Below, in pieces: positions 20,062 through 29,252 of a stretch of 64,000 nucleotides of DNA (within the stretch, counting starts at the first letter, position 1; each line of letters opens with the position of its first letter). Source of the stretch: Stenotrophomonas lactitubi. Its GTDB lineage: Bacteria > Pseudomonadota > Gammaproteobacteria > Xanthomonadales > Xanthomonadaceae. The stretch spans positions 1-64,000 of the forward strand of contig NZ_PHQX01000002.1 of the NCBI RefSeq assembly GCF_002803515.1. The letters are read 5' to 3'. The notes under the pieces were generated by a model that was not told the DNA's origin, did not search any database, and was given only the letters and a program-made list of their open reading frames with translations. Both the position numbers and the translations under genes were made by a program.

Positions 20062-22101
20062 ATGAACGCGCTGACCGACCGCCAGGCCTGGCTGTTTTCG
20101 ATCAAGACCTACCTGGCAGCGATCGTCGCGCTGTACATCGCCATGGCCGGCAACCTGTCGCGCCCGTACTGGGCGATGGGCACGGTGTACATCGTCAGCC
20201 AGCCGCTGCTGGGCCCGACCCGGGCCAAGGGCGTGTACCGCATCCTCGGCACCCTGGCCGCCGGCCTGGCCACCCTGCTGATGCTGCCCGCGCTGGTGGA
20301 AACACCCCTGGTGCTGAGTGCGGCGATGTCGATCTGGCTGGCCGGCTGCCTGTTCATGGCCCTGCTCAACCGTGGGCCGCGCGGCTACGCGTTCCTGCTG
20401 GCCGGCTACACCACCGCCTTCATCGGCTTCCCGGCGGTGACCTCGCCGGAAACCATCTTCGACACGGTGGTGGCACGCAGCGAGGAGATCATCCTCGGCA
20501 CGGTGGTGGCGGTGCTGTTTGCTTCGCTGCTGTTCCCGGCCTCGGTGCGGCCGATGCTGGGCGCGCGCATCGGCAACTGGATGGAGGACGCGGCGCAGTG
20601 GTGCCGGCAGATCCTCGAGCGCGGCCGTGCGCATGCGCCGCGCAACCGGTTGGCCGCCGACCTGGTGCAGTTCGAAGCGCTGATCGAGTTCCTGCGCCGC
20701 GATGATCCACGCCATGCCGGGTCGGCGGTGTCGATGGAGCGCCTGCGCGAGCGCATGCTGCTGCTGTTGCCGGTGCTGTCCTCGATCGCAGACCGCCTGA
20801 GCGCGCTGCGCAGCGATGGAGAGACACTGCCCGAGGGCCTGCCGACGCTGGTCGATGACATCCACGACTGGATCGACACGCCGTCCAGTGCCAGCGACTA
20901 CGCGCGCCTGCGCGCACGCATCAGTGCGCTGAAGCCACAGGTGGACCGCGACCTGCAGCACCTGCAGCTGGCCAGCCTGCTGCTGCGCCTGGAAGAGCTG
21001 GTGGACCTGTGGCAGGACTGCCGCACCCTGCAGCACGCGATCGACCAGGGCACCGCGCCACTGGACCGTGCGCACTACCGCATCCGCACCGAACGCACCG
21101 CCACCGACAAGCACGTCGACTACGGCATGGCGCTGTTCTCCGCGCTCAGTGCCGGCGTGGCGCTGATGAGCTACTGCGTGCTGTGGATCGGCCTGGGCTG
21201 GGAGGGCGGTGGCAACGGCGCGATGATGGCCGCGGTGACCGCCGCGTTCTTTGCTGCACAGGATGACCCGGCGCCGAGCATGGTCTCTTTCCTGGTGTGG
21301 GCGATGGTGGCGTCACTGGTGGCCGGTGTGTACCTGTTTGGTGTGTTCCCCGCCGTGCACGACTTCGGGCTGCTGGCGCTGGTGCTGGCGGTGGTGTTCC
21401 TGCCGTTGGGCCTGCTGCTGCACCACCCGAAGAGCGCGCTGTTCGCGCTGCCGCTGACGGTCAACCTGGCGGCACTGCTGAGCCTGCAGAACACCTACAG
21501 TGCCAACGTCCAGACCTTCGCCAACTCGTCGATCGCGATGTTCATCGGCATTGGTTTTGCCGTGGTGATGACGCGGTTGTTCCGCTCGGTGGGTGCCGAA
21601 TGGACCGCGCGCCGGCTGGTACGGCAGGGCTGGACCACCCTGGCCGAAGCCGCCGAAGGCCGCGGCCAGCAGGATCGCCAGCGCTTCGCCGCACGCATGC
21701 TGGATCTGCTCGGCCTGCTGGCACCGCGCCTGGCAGCGACCCCGGAAGGCAGCGACATCGCCTCGGTGGACATGCTCAACGAAGCCCGCATCGGCCTGAA
21801 CATCCTGCAGCTGCGCCGCGCACGACTGGAACTGCCCGAGCGCAGCCGCGAGGCCGTCGAGCACATCCTGGAGGAAGTGGCCGCGCACTACCGTCGGCAG
21901 ATCGCCGCGCGCAAACCGATCGCCGCTGCCGAGGCGCTGCGCGAGCGGCTGGACACGTCCTTGGGGCGGGTCGGCAGCGTGGCGGCGTGCAAGGCCCGCG
22001 ATGAGGCGCTGATGGGCCTGGTCGGCCTGCGGTTTGCACTGTTCCCGGAAGCGAAGGCGCTGGCGCTGGGGTTGGCGGACGCCGCAGCGCCGTCCGTCTG
22101 A
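20062..22101 (+). CDS. FUSC-family inner-membrane efflux transporter (AaeB-like)
   Basis: A 679-residue protein with two clusters of hydrophobic helices (residues about 15-165 and 360-510) separated and followed by long soluble helical regions. This duplicated layout is that of fusaric-acid-resistance/AaeB pumps, which expel aromatic carboxylic acids. Recognisable sequences are RPYWAMGTVYIVSQPLLGPTRAKG and its echo WEGGGNGAMMAAVTAAFFAAQDDP. It closes the operon marR-aaeX-HlyD-OMF-FUSC, three bases after the channel gene. The actual substrate is not shown by sequence. Confidence 0.9.
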   Translation: MNALTDRQAWLFSIKTYLAAIVALYIAMAGNLSRPYWAMGTVYIVSQPLLGPTRAKGVYRILGTLAAGLATLLMLPALVETPLVLSAAMSIWLAGCLFMALLNRGPRGYAFLLAGYTTAFIGFPAVTSPETIFDTVVARSEEIILGTVVAVLFASLLFPASVRPMLGARIGNWMEDAAQWCRQILERGRAHAPRNRLAADLVQFEALIEFLRRDDPRHAGSAVSMERLRERMLLLLPVLSSIADRLSALRSDGETLPEGLPTLVDDIHDWIDTPSSASDYARLRARISALKPQVDRDLQHLQLASLLLRLEELVDLWQDCRTLQHAIDQGTAPLDRAHYRIRTERTATDKHVDYGMALFSALSAGVALMSYCVLWIGLGWEGGGNGAMMAAVTAAFFAAQDDPAPSMVSFLVWAMVASLVAGVYLFGVFPAVHDFGLLALVLAVVFLPLGLLLHHPKSALFALPLTVNLAALLSLQNTYSANVQTFANSSIAMFIGIGFAVVMTRLFRSVGAEWTARRLVRQGWTTLAEAAEGRGQQDRQRFAARMLDLLGLLAPRLAATPEGSDIASVDMLNEARIGLNILQLRRARLELPERSREAVEHILEEVAAHYRRQIAARKPIAAAEALRERLDTSLGRVGSVAACKARDEALMGLVGLRFALFPEAKALALGLADAAAPSV

Positions 22102-22109
22102 TGCGATCC

Positions 22110-22210
22110 GCCGGGCATGGCCCGGCGCTACCCTGTCCGCCTGATACGAATCGCCGGGCATGCCCCGGCGCACCCCTTATCCTCCGGTAGCGCCGGGCCA
22201 TGCCCGGCGG
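22110..22210. repeat. Three SMAG-type palindromes in a row
   Basis: Hairpins at 22110-22131 (ends CTAC), 22153-22173 (same stem, degenerate CAC end) and 22187-22210 (begins GTAG, opposite orientation). All share the stem GCCGGGC/GCCCGGC. They separate the efflux operon from the next gene. Confidence 0.85.
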
Positions 22211-22238
22211 CTTTTCACCCAGACAACAGGACGCTCCA

Positions 22239-22637
22239 ATGAGTTACGACATGATGGTGTTCGAGGCCAGCGTGGCCCCGCGTGACGCGGCGGCCTTCAT
22301 CGCCTGGTTCGAGAAGCAGGCGCAGTGGGGCGAGCGCCACGAGTATGACGACCCGGCGGTCAGCAGCCCGGCGTTGCAGGCGTGGTTTGCGGAGATGGCA
22401 CAGGAATTTCCGCCGATGAACGGCCCGTTGAGCAACGACGATGATGATCGCGCCGAAGTGACCGAGTACAGCATCGGCCGCGACGTGATCTATGGCGCGT
22501 TCGCGTATTCGGTGGCCGAGCGCGCGCATGGGCTGGTGCAGGACCTGGCCGAGAAGCACGGCGTGGGGTTCTTCGATGTGAGTGCTGATGAAGCGGCGAT
22601 CGTGTATCCGGATGGGCTGGTGTTGATGCCGGAGTAG
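22239..22637 (+). CDS. Small acidic protein of unknown function
   Basis: A 132-residue acidic, soluble protein with no signal peptide or membrane segment. I do not recognise the family. It has a conserved-looking N-terminus (MSYDMMVFEASVAPRD), an acidic loop with four Asp in a row (NDDDDR) and an Ala-rich C-terminal half ending DGLVLMPE. The start at 22239 follows ACAGGACG at suitable spacing. Flanked by repeats on both sides; codon use is like the neighbouring genes. The compact acidic form resembles immunity proteins, but no toxin gene is present. Confidence 0.7.
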   Translation: MSYDMMVFEASVAPRDAAAFIAWFEKQAQWGERHEYDDPAVSSPALQAWFAEMAQEFPPMNGPLSNDDDDRAEVTEYSIGRDVIYGAFAYSVAERAHGLVQDLAEKHGVGFFDVSADEAAIVYPDGLVLMPE

Positions 22638-22644
22638 GTTTGGC

Positions 22645-22700
22645 GGCAGGTCTGCGCCCTGCACCTGCCGAATCAACGTCAACGTCAACGTCAACGTCAA
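22645..22700. repeat. Upstream module of element C: hairpin plus TCAACG tandem array
   Basis: A 25-nt hairpin (GGCAGGT with ACCTGCC around CTGCGCCCTGC) at 22645-22669, followed by four copies of the hexamer TCAACG (22673-22696). The same hairpin and a shortened, mutated array occur at the same place upstream of element D, so this is part of a larger composite repeat. Confidence 0.75.
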
Positions 22701-22720
22701 ATGCTGGGCTACTGGGGGAT

Positions 22721-22822
22721 GGCGGGGTGGGTCCGGTTGCGGGGGACGCCGTGAACCCATCCCTGGGGGCTTGGCCGCGGCATCCATGCCGCGGACACCC
22801 CCGCAACCGAACCCACCCCGCC
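22721..22822 (-). repeat. Long-hairpin element C
   Basis: Arms of 25 bp (22721-22745 and 22798-22822) complementary except for one C.A pair. The 52-nt core (22746-22797) is nearly the same as that of element A. Its inner hairpin is CCGCGGCAT with ATGCCGCGG, i.e. the A-to-G change relative to element A is matched by a T-to-C change in the partner strand. Confidence 0.85.
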
Positions 22823-22868
22823 TTCGACAGGTTCCCGCGATCTGTCGGAATTGCATGGCCTGCTTCTG

Positions 22869-22968
22869 GTGGATGTCGACCTTGGTCGACACGGTAGATC
22901 CACGCCATGCGTGGATGAACGCCAAAATGATCGAAGCGCGCTTTTGTAGAGTCGAGCCATGCTCGACT
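22869..22968. repeat. Three SMAG-type palindromes
   Basis: 22869-22892 (GTGGATGTCGACCTTGGTCG...), 22894-22917 (GTAGATCCACGCCATGCGTG...) and 22946-22968 (GTAGAGTCGAGCCATGCTCG...). The middle one is identical in its stem to the copy at 40541-40564 beside element D. Confidence 0.8.
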
Positions 22969-23016
22969 GACGCGAAAGGATCATGGAGGCAGTGTTCCCG
23001 CTCACCAGCGGAAGCG

Positions 23017-23559
23017 CTATTTGTCCCGTGTTACCTCTGCGAAGAAGATGTTGACTGCCTCGTCCATCTCGTCGGACATGATCTCGGTGTGCAGTCTGGC
23101 CATCGGGGTGTGGCCGTGCGCGATAGCGATGGCTGCAAAGAATGCTGAAGTTTTCCATGCTTCCTGCGGCGTCGCGACTAGCATTGCAGCATGTTTCCCC
23201 ATGCGCTGAATGGCCTGCGAATACTCCGGCTCCAATCCAGCAGGAAGCTCCATGCCTTGGTGGCATCGCAGCGTTTCGATGGATTGTGCGAGGGAAATGA
23301 ACTGCCAATCGTTTGAGTCAGCGTCCATTGGCAATGCGTTGACGATATGCGGCACAGCCGCAAACGAAGCGCTGTAGACGTCCCCTTGATGGCACAGGCT
23401 GCTCCACAGCTCGTGCCAGGTGTCCTCGATCGGATCGTCTTCGGATCTTTCGTTTTTCGGGATACTGAGATTGGCCAGCAGCTCCGGAATGTCATCCGCA
23501 GCACCATATGCGTGCTGCAGTTCGGCCCAGCGGGGATCATCCAAGGCGATTAGGGCCAT
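23017..23559 (-). CDS. Unknown protein, possibly HEAT-like/immunity-type
   Basis: A 180-residue soluble protein. The segment HELWSSLCHQGDVYSASFAAVPHIV resembles a motif (W...L.HQG..Y.AS.AAVP) common in small helical-repeat proteins of actinobacteria and in some polymorphic-toxin immunity proteins; this is a pattern match, not a family assignment. Base composition looks less G/C-rich than neighbouring genes, which suggests recent acquisition. I start at ATG 23559 (MALIALDDPRW); a longer frame to 23619 has no family-like sequence. No toxin gene is adjacent. Confidence 0.65.
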   Translation of the reverse strand: MALIALDDPRWAELQHAYGAADDIPELLANLSIPKNERSEDDPIEDTWHELWSSLCHQGDVYSASFAAVPHIVNALPMDADSNDWQFISLAQSIETLRCHQGMELPAGLEPEYSQAIQRMGKHAAMLVATPQEAWKTSAFFAAIAIAHGHTPMARLHTEIMSDEMDEAVNIFFAEVTRDK

Positions 23560-23656
23560 GTGCCGGTTCCTGTGTCGTTGGTAGCAACGCAGGATAGGTA
23601 GCGCCGACGGCGTCATCAAAGGGCATATGCGACAGAAGCGCCTCCGAGATCTGGAT

Positions 23657-23696
23657 GGGGTCAGAGCCCTTTCCCGTTGGGAAAGGGATCCGACCC
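23657..23696. repeat. GGGTC-type hairpin repeat, copy 1
   Basis: An imperfect palindrome GGGGTCAGAGCCCTTTCCC, short loop, GGGAAAGGGATCCGACCC. It belongs to a family with four further copies between 50.0 and 53.8 kb. It lies just past the 3' end of recD and upstream of the unknown minus-strand gene's promoter. Confidence 0.75.
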
Positions 23697-23700
23697 ATGA

Positions 23701-25581
23701 TCAGAACAATTGGCCCTGCACCGTGGGTTGTTCGATGCGCGTTGGTTCGTCGGGCACTTCTTCCGCGCCCAGCCTCCACGCCAATCCACCGAGACGACTG
23801 GCATGCCGCTTCAACGCGGCCTCCAGCACGTCGGCGCTGCCGGCTACCTGCAGGCGCTGGCGGGCGCGGGTCAGGCCGGTGTAGACCAGCTCGCGCGACA
23901 GTACGCGGCTGTCCTGCCGTGGCAGCTGCAGCCACACTTCATCGAACTCCGAGCCCTGCGCCTTGTGCACGGTCATCGCGAAGGCGCTCTCGTGTGCAGG
24001 CAATGCTGCCGGGTGGAAGGCGCGCGGCTGGTCGGCGGTCTCGCCGGGGAACCAGGCCGCCATCGCGCCGCTGCCATCGCGCAGGCAGATGCCGATATCG
24101 CCGTTAAACAGGCGATGGCGGTAGCTGTTCTCGGTGATCAGCAGCAGCCGGCCCTGGAAGTAGCCCGGGGTGTTGCCGGCCAGCAGCTGTTCGATGCGGC
24201 TGTTGAGGCCGCGCGCGCCCTGCGGGCCTTCGCGCAGTGCGGTCAGCACGCGCAGGCGACCGGCCTGCTGCAGCGCCTTCGCCGGATCCACCGCGTCGGC
24301 CAGCGCGCGCCAATGGTCGAGCAGATGCTCGCGCTGGCTGCGCAACGGATCGGCTTCGCCTTCATGGAAGCGGACGCCGGCCAGTTCACCGCTGCGCAGC
24401 AGGCGCAGGGCGGTGCCACTGTCGCCGCCGCGCACGGCCTGCGCCAGCGGTGCCAGGTCCAGCGCATCACTCTGCCGGTAGCCCCGTTGCAACTGCACGC
24501 GGCGACCAGCAAATGCACGCGGTGCTGCCTGCGGCTGCAGCGTGGCCGGTGCCAGCAGGCCATGCAGCGCCTGCGCGTCGTCGGCGCGGGTGCCGATGCC
24601 ATCGCCGCTGGCGCGCAGGATGGCGCTGAGCACATCGCCGGCTTCCACCGATGGCAGCTGGTCGGGATCGCCGAGCAGGATCAGGCGGGTGCCGCTGGCG
24701 ATCGCGTCGACCAGTTTGGCCATCAACGGCAGGTCGATCATCGAGGCTTCGTCGACCACCACCACGTCCACCGGCAACGGGTTGTCGGCGTGATGGAGGA
24801 AGCGCGGTGAATCGGGAATCACCCCGAGCAGGCGATGCAGGGTGGTGCCGGTGCTGGGCAGCGCAGTGCACAGTGCCGGGTCCAGCCCCTGCTCCTGCAG
24901 CCGCTGCACGGCCAGGCGCAGGCTTTCGGCCATGCGCTCAGCGGCGCGGCCGGTAGGTGCAGCCAGCGCTACCTTCGGTACGGGCAAGCCCTGGTGCACC
25001 GCCTGTGCGGCCAACAGCAGCAGCAGGCGGGCGATGGTGGTGGTCTTGCCGGTACCGGGGCCGCCGGTGACCAGAGCCAGCGGGTGGCGCAGGGTCACGC
25101 CGGCGGCGCGTGCCTGCTGGTCTTTGCTGGTGGCGGCCTGCGGGAACAGGCGCGCGAACAACGGCGCCACGGCAGCCATGTCCGGTGCAGGCAGCGGATG
25201 GCGGCCGATGCGCTGCAGGCCAACCGCCAGCTGCCGCTCGTACTCGCGGTAACGGCGCAGGTACAGCAGGCCGTTTTCCAACACCAGCGGTGCTTCCTCT
25301 GCGGCGGCGCTGGCGTCCTGCGGCGTCGCCACCCAGGGCGAGGCCCGCAACTGCGCCAGCCACTGCGCAGGCTCGGGCCATGCCGGGACGCCATCGATCA
25401 GGCGCTGTGGCTGGCGTGGATCGAATCCAGCGTGCCCCTGCGCCACGGCCAGCGAGGCCAGTGCGGCCGCCAGCGCCACGTTCTCCGGGGTGTCCTCGCG
25501 CAGGCGCTTGAGGCTGGTGGCCAGGGCGTGGTCCAGGGTGCGCAGCTGGCCACTGCGATGCAGGTCGCGCAGCAGGCTCAT
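23701..25581 (-). CDS. recD: RecBCD exonuclease V subunit alpha (RecD helicase)
   Basis: A 626-residue SF1B helicase, the 5'-to-3' motor of RecBCD. Walker A is GGPGTGKTTTIARL; motif II is VVVDEASMIDLPLMAKL; the C-terminus has the UvrD_C_2 signature AFAMTVHKAQGSEFDEVWLQLP and LVYTGLTRARQRL. It is the last gene of recC-recB-recD and overlaps recB by 4 bp. Confidence 0.95.
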   Translation of the reverse strand: MSLLRDLHRSGQLRTLDHALATSLKRLREDTPENVALAAALASLAVAQGHAGFDPRQPQRLIDGVPAWPEPAQWLAQLRASPWVATPQDASAAAEEAPLVLENGLLYLRRYREYERQLAVGLQRIGRHPLPAPDMAAVAPLFARLFPQAATSKDQQARAAGVTLRHPLALVTGGPGTGKTTTIARLLLLLAAQAVHQGLPVPKVALAAPTGRAAERMAESLRLAVQRLQEQGLDPALCTALPSTGTTLHRLLGVIPDSPRFLHHADNPLPVDVVVVDEASMIDLPLMAKLVDAIASGTRLILLGDPDQLPSVEAGDVLSAILRASGDGIGTRADDAQALHGLLAPATLQPQAAPRAFAGRRVQLQRGYRQSDALDLAPLAQAVRGGDSGTALRLLRSGELAGVRFHEGEADPLRSQREHLLDHWRALADAVDPAKALQQAGRLRVLTALREGPQGARGLNSRIEQLLAGNTPGYFQGRLLLITENSYRHRLFNGDIGICLRDGSGAMAAWFPGETADQPRAFHPAALPAHESAFAMTVHKAQGSEFDEVWLQLPRQDSRVLSRELVYTGLTRARQRLQVAGSADVLEAALKRHASRLGGLAWRLGAEEVPDEPTRIEQPTVQGQLF

Positions 25582-28500
25582 GCGGTTTCTCCGCGCGCGC
25601 GCGCCGCCATGTCTGCCTGGGCCGCTTCGCCGCCGGCAAACAAGGCATCCAGCGCATCCACCAGTTCCGGTGCGAAGCGCTGCACGTGCACGCCGTTGCC
25701 GGCAACGTCCAGACCCCGGCAGAACAGGTAACGGATACCGCCCATGTCGCGTGCGTAGTCGTAGGCCGCGCCCAGGCGGAAACGCAGCCAGCGATGCAGG
25801 GCGACGGTGTAGATCAGCGCCTGCAGGTCGTACTCGCTGTGGCGCATGGCGATCTGCAGCAGGTCCGGGCTGTAGCCCGGCAGCCGGTTGGATTTGTAGT
25901 CCAGCACATACCAGCGGCCGTCACGCACGTAGGTCAGATCGATCTTGCCGGTCATCAGGCCTTCCAGCCTTCTGCGCAGGCCAAAGCCACGCCGCGCGCT
26001 GGAGATGCCGTGGTCGTGCAGCAGCTGCAGCAGCACCGGTACTGCGGTCGGTTCGATGGCGAAGTGGAATTCGATCTCGGCCCGGCGTTCGGTCTCAGGC
26101 ACGCTGCACAGCGCGCCGCCTTCGGGCAGCGGCACGGTGAGGGTATGGCCCACCAGCGGCACCAGCACCGCCACGCCATCGTCCAGATCCTCGTCGGCAT
26201 AGCCTTCGTCGTGCAGCGAGCGGCGCAGCACGTCGGCCTGTCCCTCCGGTGCCGGTTGCTCAGGCTGCCAGCCGGTCCACAGTCCGAAGTCGACGTTCTC
26301 CAGCGCATCGTGCAGGACGTTGCCGAAACGGCTGCCCATGAAGCGTGGATCCGGCGGCGCCATGTCTTCTGCAGCGGCTTCCGGCAATGCCGGTTCCAGC
26401 GGCAGCTCGGCACCGGCGGGTTCGTCGGCGGCCGGTGCCGGCAGTTCGGTGGCCGCCGCTTCGATATCGTCGCTGTTGCCAGCGTCGGCATGCGCCAGCT
26501 GGGTGAAGCTGTAGACCCACCAGTCATGTGGCACACGGCGGGTCAATGCGCGCACCGCAGGCAGCTCACCTTCGGTTTCGGCCAGCAGCTGCGGTAGACG
26601 ACCCGGCAGTACGCTGTCATCCAGCTCCACGTCCGCGTGCGCGCGCAGCACCTGCAGATCGCCCAGCAACGGGGCCAGGCGGGTTTTCGCGTGGCCAGCC
26701 AGATCGCCGGTGGCGATCCACAGCGCATGCTCGGCGCGGGTCAGGCCGACGTAAAGCAAGCGCGCGTCTTCTGCACGCTGTTCGCGCTCGCGCTGGCTGC
26801 TGGCCGCTTCCCAGGCATCGTCCTTGTCCAGCTTCCAGTGCAGCTGACGCTCGCCCTGCAGGTGCACGGTGCAGTGGGAAGCGGTGTTCGGCGCGCCACC
26901 ATCGATCCCCACGAACGGCAGGAACACCAGCGGGTATTCCAGGCCCTTGCTCTTGTGCAGGGTGATGATCTGCACCCGCCGCGCGTCGGACTCCAAGCGC
27001 AGCAGCTGCTGCTCATCGTCCTGGTCGGCGTTGGCCATCTGCCCCTGCAGCCAGTCCAGCAGGCCGTGCATGCCCAGTGCCTGCGCCGAGGCTTCCTGCA
27101 GCAGTTCGCCCAGCTGCAGGTAATTGGTCAGGCGCCGCTCGCCGTCGATCAGCGCCAGCAGGCGCTCGCCCTGCGCCGCGCAGACATCGGCAACCACCGC
27201 GAACGGTCCGCCACGCTGCCAGCGCTCGCGCCAGTGCAGCAGTTGCGCCTGGAACCCGCGCTGCAGGTCGCCCTCGCGCTCCATGCTGGCAATCGCACTT
27301 GCGCGCTGGCCCAGCAGCACGGTTGCCAATGCGGTGCGCAGGCGCCCTTCGTCGGCCGGTTGCAGCAGGGCCAGCAGCAGCGCACGCAGGTCACGCGCCT
27401 CGCTGGTGGCGAACAGGCTCTGCTTGCCGGCCGCCACGGCGGGAATGCCGACCGCAGCCAGCGCGCGCTGCACCAGCGTCGCTTCGCGATGCGAGCGCAC
27501 CAGCACGGCGATATCGCCAGGCTGCAGCGCACGCCCGCGCAGCAGTGCGGTGCCGGCACGCGCCTCCAGCAGGATCTGGTGGATCGCGGCCACGCAGGCC
27601 TGGGTCGCCGCGTCACGCGAAGCATCGGCGCCGAAGGCTTTTTCACCCTCGCTGCGCAACAGGCGCAGGGTGAGGGCGGGTGCGGCCCGGCCATCGCGCA
27701 GGTAATCCTCATCGGCACGCACGCCACCCGGGCGCACCGGCTCGAACTGGATGTCGCGTTCGAGGAACGCGTCTTCGCCCGCGTTGTCGTACAGCGCCTG
27801 CAGCGCGCGCAGCACGGCCGGGCGCGAGCGGAAGTTCTGGTCCAGCGCCGGCGCCTGCTCGGCCACCTGTTTGGCTTTCAGGTAGGTATGGATGTCGCCG
27901 CCGCGGAAGCCATAGATCGCCTGCTTGGGGTCACCGATCAGGAACAGCGCCGGCTGCAGCCCCAGTTCGTCCACCTCCGGCGAGGCGCCGAATACGGTAT
28001 GGAAGATGCCCCACTGGCGGTCGTCGGTATCCTGGAATTCATCGACCAGGGCGATGCGGTACTGCGCACGCAGCTGCTTCACCAGGGCCAGCCGCTGCGG
28101 GCCTTCCAGTGCGCGGGCGACGCCGTCGATCAGATCGTCGTAGGTCTGCACGCGGCGCAGGCGCTTCAGGGCCGCCAGGCGCTGGCTGGCATCCTCGCGC
28201 AGCGCATGCAGGAAGTTCAGCGCACTGGCCCGCAGCCACTGCTCACGCTCGGCGAGCAATGCGACATAGCGCGCCAACGGGGCCTGCAGCGGCGAAGACG
28301 GTGTGCGCTCGGTGAACTTCTTGTTGGTCTTGGCTACGAGTGCATCGGGCAGCAGCGCAGGCAGGCGGTCGCTGGACAGCAGTTCGGCGGCGTCGCCGCG
28401 CTCGGCCCAACCCAACAGCTGGCGACCCAGCGGGTGCAACCAGCCCAGCTTGTAGGAGACGCCGTTGATCCACTTGTTGTCGACCGCTTCGCACAGGTCC

Positions 28501-29252
28501 AGAAAGAAGCGCTCACCATGCTCGCGCACGGCCATCGACAGCTCCACCGCCGCGTCCTGCAGGGCCGGGTGCGGGTCGTCCACCGCCAGCGGCTGCGGCC
28601 GCGGGTGCAGGGGGGGCGAAGCCAGCAGCGCGCGCAGGTCAGCCGCCAGCGCATCCGGGGTGGACCACAGCCAGGTCAAAGGTTCCAGCGTTGCCGGGTC
28701 GTTGGCATGCACGCGCCAGAGATCGGCGGCCAGTTCTTCCAGCAGTTCACGATCGCTGGCCAGCAGCTCCGGCGGGTCGAAGGTATGCCCGCTCTCCAGC
28801 GCATGTTCGCGCAGCACGCGGGTGCAGAAGCCGTGGATGGTGAAGATCGCCGCCAGATCGATTTCATCGGCAGCCACCTGCAGGCGCCGCTTCAACGCCT
28901 TGGCGCTTTCGGTGCCGTCCTGCAGATGGCGTTGCAGCACCTGCCGGGTCAGCGCCGCGTCGGGCGTTTCATCTTCGCCGGGCGGCAGATCGACCAGGCG
29001 TGCGGCCAAGGCCAGGCGTTCACGGATGCGCTTGCGCAGCTCCTGGGTGGCCGCGTCAGTGAACGTCACCGCCAGGATCTGGCCGATACGCAGGCCCTGC
29101 TCGACCACCAGCCGGGTGAACAGTGTCGCCAGGGTGAAGGTCTTGCCGGTGCCGGCACTGGCTTCGATCAGTCGCGTGCCGTGCAGCGGCAATGCCAGGT
29201 AAGGGTCGGGGAAACGCGTGTCGATGAAAGGGCCCTCGGCAACACTGCTCAT
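25578..29252 (-). CDS. recB: RecBCD exonuclease V subunit beta (RecB helicase-nuclease)
   Basis: A 1224-residue SF1A helicase with a C-terminal nuclease. Walker A is ASAGTGKT (residues 31-38), motif II LVDEFQDTDDRQW, motif III/IV YGFRGGDIHTYL, and ITLHKSKGLEYPLVFLP in helicase domain 2B. The nuclease active site GKIDLTYVRDGRWYVLDYKSN is intact, so DNA degradation and RecA loading should be possible. Flanked by 4-bp overlaps with recC and recD. Confidence 0.96.
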   Translation of the reverse strand: MSSVAEGPFIDTRFPDPYLALPLHGTRLIEASAGTGKTFTLATLFTRLVVEQGLRIGQILAVTFTDAATQELRKRIRERLALAARLVDLPPGEDETPDAALTRQVLQRHLQDGTESAKALKRRLQVAADEIDLAAIFTIHGFCTRVLREHALESGHTFDPPELLASDRELLEELAADLWRVHANDPATLEPLTWLWSTPDALAADLRALLASPPLHPRPQPLAVDDPHPALQDAAVELSMAVREHGERFFLDLCEAVDNKWINGVSYKLGWLHPLGRQLLGWAERGDAAELLSSDRLPALLPDALVAKTNKKFTERTPSSPLQAPLARYVALLAEREQWLRASALNFLHALREDASQRLAALKRLRRVQTYDDLIDGVARALEGPQRLALVKQLRAQYRIALVDEFQDTDDRQWGIFHTVFGASPEVDELGLQPALFLIGDPKQAIYGFRGGDIHTYLKAKQVAEQAPALDQNFRSRPAVLRALQALYDNAGEDAFLERDIQFEPVRPGGVRADEDYLRDGRAAPALTLRLLRSEGEKAFGADASRDAATQACVAAIHQILLEARAGTALLRGRALQPGDIAVLVRSHREATLVQRALAAVGIPAVAAGKQSLFATSEARDLRALLLALLQPADEGRLRTALATVLLGQRASAIASMEREGDLQRGFQAQLLHWRERWQRGGPFAVVADVCAAQGERLLALIDGERRLTNYLQLGELLQEASAQALGMHGLLDWLQGQMANADQDDEQQLLRLESDARRVQIITLHKSKGLEYPLVFLPFVGIDGGAPNTASHCTVHLQGERQLHWKLDKDDAWEAASSQREREQRAEDARLLYVGLTRAEHALWIATGDLAGHAKTRLAPLLGDLQVLRAHADVELDDSVLPGRLPQLLAETEGELPAVRALTRRVPHDWWVYSFTQLAHADAGNSDDIEAAATELPAPAADEPAGAELPLEPALPEAAAEDMAPPDPRFMGSRFGNVLHDALENVDFGLWTGWQPEQPAPEGQADVLRRSLHDEGYADEDLDDGVAVLVPLVGHTLTVPLPEGGALCSVPETERRAEIEFHFAIEPTAVPVLLQLLHDHGISSARRGFGLRRRLEGLMTGKIDLTYVRDGRWYVLDYKSNRLPGYSPDLLQIAMRHSEYDLQALIYTVALHRWLRFRLGAAYDYARDMGGIRYLFCRGLDVAGNGVHVQRFAPELVDALDALFAGGEAAQADMAARARGETA

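Larger units (their letters stand above)
22638..23016. other. Gene-free repeat region between two unknown genes
   Basis: Holds, in order, a short hairpin module (22645-22669), a TCAACG tandem array, long-hairpin element C (22721-22822), and three SMAG-like palindromes (22869-22892, 22894-22917, 22946-22968). No coding sequence is credible. Confidence 0.75.

Noticed and set aside
17478..22101. Assignment of the efflux operon to the named fuaABC or emrCAB systems of S. maltophilia
   Set aside because: Gene order (MarR, DUF1656, HlyD, NodT-type channel, FUSC) fits an AaeXAB-like system, but identity with a named locus cannot be decided without a search.
22673..22696. TCAACG tandem array as a possible CRISPR
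   Set aside because: Six-base unit without spacers; it is a simple tandem repeat.
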